Source: Burkholderiales bacterium
GTDB taxonomy: Bacteria; Pseudomonadota; Gammaproteobacteria; Burkholderiales; WYBJ01
DNA length: 64,000 bases
Assembly: GCA_022841915.1 (NCBI GenBank)
Contig: JALHQN010000008.1
Span: 14,713 to 78,712 of the forward strand
Direction of reading: 5' to 3'
Of this stretch, positions 60,979 through 64,000 are shown one piece after another; position 1 is the stretch's first letter, and every line of letters begins with the position of its first letter. The notes beneath the pieces are model-generated. The model did not search any database and was not told the DNA's origin. It was given only the letters and a program-made list of their open reading frames with translations. A program made the position numbers and the translations under genes.

Positions 60979-61734
60979 ATGAAACACCCGAACCGCACGA
61001 CAACGGCCATCGCAGCCGCCACGACACTGCTCCTCGGAGCGAGCCTGCCGGCTCAAGCATCCTTGAGTTATGTCGGCAGTTGCGCCGACGCCGCCACGCA
61101 GGCCTGCGTCGCCACCGACGGCAGCTTCGAATACCTGACCATGGGCGGGGCCAAGGTCAAGTCCGACGCACTCCCTGCACTGCTGGCGCAAGGCTGGGAA
61201 CTGGGCTCGCGGACCGATTTCGTCGGCATGATCACGCGCAACGCCCCGGTGTTTGCAGTGACGTGGAACGACATCTTCCTTGCCAGCGGGGACATCCTGT
61301 TCGGCGTCGCGGGCACCACGCTGCAATCGAGTCTGCCCCATACCACCAACGCCCGCACCGGCAGCACCGCCATCGCAGCCAGCTTCAAGGACATCGTGCT
61401 CAAGCTCGGCGGCTCGGATGCCAATCCCGCATATTCTCTGACCCTCGGCACCGCGGAAATCGCCGACGGCGCAACGCACCGCTCCACCGTGAGCGTGCAG
61501 GCCTATTACACCGACGCCGGCACATCGCTGGCCAGAAACAACGTCTTCAGCGGGCCGCAAGGCACCGGCACTCGCCCCCTGGCGCTCGAGCCGATCTCGG
61601 CGAACAACTACTTTTTGCTGCGCCCGGTCTCGCCGGTGCCCGAACCGCAGACGTACGCGTTGTTTGCCGCCGGGCTGGGTATCGTGGGCTTGATGATCCG
61701 CCGACGCAATACGGCAGGCGGCAGCCCCAGCTAG
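60979..61734 (+). CDS. PEP-CTERM sorting domain protein
   Basis: Exported protein of 251 residues. The signal peptide ends near LPAQAS. The C-terminus carries the exosortase signal: VPEPQTYALFAAGLGIVGLMIRRRN, that is a PEP motif, a hydrophobic span and an arginine cluster. The middle is a strand-rich domain without a recognised family. Such proteins are processed by exosortase A and linked to exopolysaccharide production. No exosortase gene is in the window. The Met at 60979 follows GGAGAGTAGCCCC. Confidence 0.88.
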   Translation: MKHPNRTTTAIAAATTLLLGASLPAQASLSYVGSCADAATQACVATDGSFEYLTMGGAKVKSDALPALLAQGWELGSRTDFVGMITRNAPVFAVTWNDIFLASGDILFGVAGTTLQSSLPHTTNARTGSTAIAASFKDIVLKLGGSDANPAYSLTLGTAEIADGATHRSTVSVQAYYTDAGTSLARNNVFSGPQGTGTRPLALEPISANNYFLLRPVSPVPEPQTYALFAAGLGIVGLMIRRRNTAGGSPS

Positions 61735-61837
61735 CCGTCGCTACGCCCGTCGAGCAACGCGAAAGACGACGTATCGAACCGCCTGAGCCGTAGCCGTAGT
61801 GCGACGATGACCGGGGCGCGCACCGGCGCCCCGTCCA

Positions 61838-62383
61838 TCAGACCTTCAAGACTTCGTAATCGGCGCTCGGCGCCAACTCGCAAGCGTTGGCCGTCATGCA
61901 GAGAAGACTGTAGTAGCCGATCGTCGCGGTCAACTCGACGAACTGTTCATTGCCGAAACGCGCCTGCAGCGCTTGCGCAGTTTCGTCGCTGACCCGGTGC
62001 TTCTCGAGCAAGGTGCGAGAGAAATCGATGATTTGCGCATCCTCGGCAGGCACGCCGCGAGCGTGCTTGTCTCGAATCGCATCGATGGTCGATTCGGCGA
62101 CCCCCAGCCTGCGTGCGGAACTCGTCTGCGCACCCCAAACATAGAGGCAATCGAATTCGCGCGCGGCCACCATGGCCGCGAGCACCCGCACCCGCATGTC
62201 CAGCTTGCCCTCGAAACGGACGTAGCCGCCGAGGTTCACCAGATGCTCGGCCAAGGGCGGGCAATGCAGCGCCATCGTGAACGGACCTCTGACGCCACCC
62301 CTGCTCGCCACGACGGCATCCCAGGTTGCATGATGCTCCGGGGCCAACTGATCCTTGCGGGTGATGGAAGGAAGCCTTGCCAT
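61838..62383 (-). CDS. Carboxymuconolactone decarboxylase family protein
   Basis: Protein of 181 residues starting MARLPSITRKDQLAPEHHATWDAV, with the helical CMD core REFDCLYVWGAQTSSARRLGVAESTIDAIRD. The Cys-x-x-Cys of AhpD is absent. AGGAG seven bases before ATG 62383 selects this start over Met 62389. It follows the HpaI aldolase gene 68 bp downstream on the same strand, possibly in one catabolic operon with a VOC-family protein. Decarboxylase or isomerase activity is inferred from the fold only. Confidence 0.87.
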   Translation of the reverse strand: MARLPSITRKDQLAPEHHATWDAVVASRGGVRGPFTMALHCPPLAEHLVNLGGYVRFEGKLDMRVRVLAAMVAAREFDCLYVWGAQTSSARRLGVAESTIDAIRDKHARGVPAEDAQIIDFSRTLLEKHRVSDETAQALQARFGNEQFVELTATIGYYSLLCMTANACELAPSADYEVLKV

Positions 62384-62451
62384 GTGCATACTCCTGGCGC
62401 TTTGGAGCGCGGTGCGGTTGCGAAATGCAGCAGTTTCGCTGCCGTGACGGA

Positions 62452-63228
62452 TTACTCCCCGGCGGCTTTGCGCATGGTCTTGAGATACGACTCGCCACCG
62501 GTTTGCAGCATGCGACCGACCGTGGTGTGAAAGTATCGCGCACCGAGATCCAGGAACTTGGGCAGCAGATTGTCCGGCGTGCTGCAGCCGGCCACGATGC
62601 CGCCCGCGCGTATGCGCTTGATGCCATCGACCATCAGCGCCTGGACTTCCGGATGTGCCTGTTGGCCGGCATAGCCCATCGAGGCGGAAAGATCGCCCGA
62701 GCCGATAAAGAGCACATCGATGCCCGGCACCTTGACGATCTCGTCGATGTTCTTGATCGCCTCGACCTCTTCGAGCATCAGGCAGACGAGGACGTTCTCG
62801 TTCGCCTTGTCCACGTATTCCTGCGTCGTTCCGCCGCCCATGCCGTATTGAGCCGGACGCCCGCCGCTGAAGAGGCCGCGCTGTCCGAGCGGAAAGTACC
62901 TGCATGCCGTGACGGCCGCCTGTGCCTCTTCGGCGTTGTTCACGTGCGGGATCTGCACGCCCCACGCGCCGCGATCCAGGAAAGGCGTGATGGCGTCCAT
63001 GCGGTTGGCGATCGGCCGCACGATGGGCGCGAGCCCGGTCAGTTCCGCAGCCGCAATCATGGGCTCGGCGGCGTCGACCGTGATCGAGCCATGCTCGTTG
63101 TCGATCAATACCCAGTCGAATCCCATGTAGCCCATCATTTCGACGATGGGCGGCGAAGGAAACGTGATCATGGAGCCGAAGACCGCCTTGCCGTCGCGCA
63201 ACTTCTGCTTGAGAGTGTTCGTACGCAT
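62452..63228 (-). CDS. HpcH/HpaI family aldolase
   Basis: Class II aldolase of 258 residues of the 4-hydroxy-2-oxoheptanedioate aldolase family. Key features: the FDWVLIDNEHG strand with catalytic His, RPIANRMDAITPFLDRGAWGVQIPHVNNAEEA, the metal Glu in CLMLEEVEA and Asp in FIGSGDLSASMG. These enzymes split 4-hydroxy-2-oxo acids to pyruvate (or oxaloacetate) and an aldehyde. AGGA places the start at 63228; MHMR at 63234 is too close to it. It sits between the VOC and CMD genes, consistent with aromatic or hydroxy-acid degradation. Confidence 0.92.
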   Translation of the reverse strand: MRTNTLKQKLRDGKAVFGSMITFPSPPIVEMMGYMGFDWVLIDNEHGSITVDAAEPMIAAAELTGLAPIVRPIANRMDAITPFLDRGAWGVQIPHVNNAEEAQAAVTACRYFPLGQRGLFSGGRPAQYGMGGGTTQEYVDKANENVLVCLMLEEVEAIKNIDEIVKVPGIDVLFIGSGDLSASMGYAGQQAHPEVQALMVDGIKRIRAGGIVAGCSTPDNLLPKFLDLGARYFHTTVGRMLQTGGESYLKTMRKAAGE

Positions 63229-63361
63229 GTGCATGTCCTAGATCGGGATAAAAAGCGATGAGACTCGGATGCTGCGACTACGAAGAAATCAAGACCTGAG
63301 CCGACGAACCTGGCGGAAAAAACGCTTAGCGCCCTACCGACAGGCCGCCCGCGGTGCGCCG

Positions 63362-64000
63362 TCAATGACCCGCGATTTCGATCAATTCGATGGCCTCGCG
63401 ACTCGGCCCCTCGATCATCACCGCGCGCATGCCGCCGACGCGATAGGGCTGCTCGAGGAACGTCACGTCCTCGTGCTTGAGTTTGTCTATCCATGCATCG
63501 ATGTCGCGCACGCCCAGTCCGATATGATCGATGGCGTGGCCGCGTGTACCCGCAAGGGGCGCCTCGCCCTGACGAGGATAGCAATACAAGCCGACATCGC
63601 CGAAGCTCACGGCAGTGCGTGGCACCCGGTAGGTGCCGCGCAAATCCAGCGACGGCCAGGAAGGCTCCGGGCCTCGCGGCACGGAGCAATTCGACGCGTC
63701 CATCGGATAAGGCATGGAGCGGCCTTCCATGGGCTGCGCGTTGAGATGCTTCTGATACCAGAGCTGCGCGCAGAACAAATCATCGTGCCACATGTGCACA
63801 TGGTTGAAGCGCTCGACGGGATGGTCGCCGGCATACTCGACCATGAGCCGGTCGGGCCCGGCCATGTAGGCGAATCCGGGGCCGCCCTTGGGCTGCACGC
63901 CCGTGGCGCGCGCCTGTTCGAGTTCGGCGCGCGTGCGACCGAGCACGCCCTCGACACCCGGATACGCATCGCTGCTGATCAGCACGTAATCCCCGTGCTC
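63362..64000 (-). CDS. VOC family (glyoxalase-fold) protein (5' end outside window)
   Basis: The visible 213 residues, in frame to the window edge, show two vicinal-oxygen-chelate modules. One contains FNHVHMWHDDLFCAQLWYQKHLNAQP and the other HAIDHIGLGVRDIDAWIDKL with DVTFLEQPYRVGGMRAVMIEGPSREAIELIE. His and Glu side chains at these places usually bind a divalent metal. The size suggests an extradiol dioxygenase-like or epimerase-type member. It precedes the aldolase on the same strand with a gap of 133 bp. The N-terminus is missing, so the start cannot be given. Confidence 0.82.
   Translation of the reverse strand, partial: EHGDYVLISSDAYPGVEGVLGRTRAELEQARATGVQPKGGPGFAYMAGPDRLMVEYAGDHPVERFNHVHMWHDDLFCAQLWYQKHLNAQPMEGRSMPYPMDASNCSVPRGPEPSWPSLDLRGTYRVPRTAVSFGDVGLYCYPRQGEAPLAGTRGHAIDHIGLGVRDIDAWIDKLKHEDVTFLEQPYRVGGMRAVMIEGPSREAIELIEIAGH

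Noticed and set aside
1-64000. CRISPR arrays, tRNA or rRNA genes, integrase or phage genes
   Set aside because: None was seen: no regularly spaced repeats, no recognisable tRNA cloverleaf or rRNA segments, and no integrase or phage-like proteins on either strand.

Overview
The window is high-GC, densely coded chromosomal DNA that reads as a betaproteobacterium of the order Burkholderiales. The reasons are nine separate Bug-type (TctC) periplasmic receptors plus a tenth receptor domain inside a fusion, many CoA-ester and enolase-superfamily catabolic genes, an OxyR-type ahpC/ahpF locus, and a VPEP (PEP-CTERM) protein. No rRNA, tRNA, CRISPR array, phage or complete insertion sequence was recognised. 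The only mobile-looking sequence is a short TA-flanked inverted-repeat element at 18987-19179. The genus cannot be told from the sequence alone.

Layout. 1-3027 (minus): TauD-like dioxygenase, Bug receptor and a muconate-cycloisomerase-like enzyme cut by the window start. 3325-7350: enoyl-CoA hydratase (plus) facing a two-domain CaiB/BaiF CoA-transferase and an alpha/beta hydrolase (minus). 7518-9909: OxyR box, ahpC, hairpin, ahpF. 10073-12885: Bug, fumarylacetoacetase-like and amidohydrolase operon, closed by a 13-bp hairpin. 12967-17528 (minus): a three-gene molybdo-oxidoreductase that fits cytoplasmic sulfite dehydrogenase SoeABC. 18015-21341: three Bug genes around the inverted-repeat element. 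21651-26781 (plus): two-subunit GMC dehydrogenase, MmgE/PrpD and an enolase-superfamily enzyme. 26926-30531 (minus): a seven-PAS membrane sensor with no recognisable output domain. 30977-36420: three more Bug genes, another enolase-superfamily enzyme and a small lipoprotein.

36564-42109 (minus) is a self-contained unit. A NifA-like sigma-54 activator lies upstream of a near-consensus -24/-12 promoter, followed by OsmC, an acyl-CoA-dehydrogenase-fold protein without the usual catalytic Glu, DUF302-like, rubredoxin and NrtA-like genes. 42346-46352: MmgE/PrpD, CocE-type hydrolase and a CMD-family protein. 46503-51409 (minus): lipoprotein amidase, and a hybrid histidine kinase coupled to an ABC_sub_bind protein. 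51682-55266 (minus): MetC-like lyase, MmgE/PrpD and two hot-dog proteins. 55469-58600: a LysR regulator divergent from a gene that fuses a complete PrpF-type isomerase to a Bug domain without a signal peptide. 58619-64000: Bug, an SDR without the YxxxK motif, a PEP-CTERM protein, a CMD protein, an HpaI aldolase and a VOC protein cut by the window end.

Together this is an accessory catabolic region. Many small operons pair one binding protein with one or two CoA, enolase or hydratase enzymes. No TctA/TctB membrane subunits are present, so the receptors must rely on transporters encoded elsewhere or act as sensors. The two most unusual items are the PrpF-Bug fusion and the sigma-54-controlled OsmC/ACAD/DUF302/rubredoxin/NrtA module.
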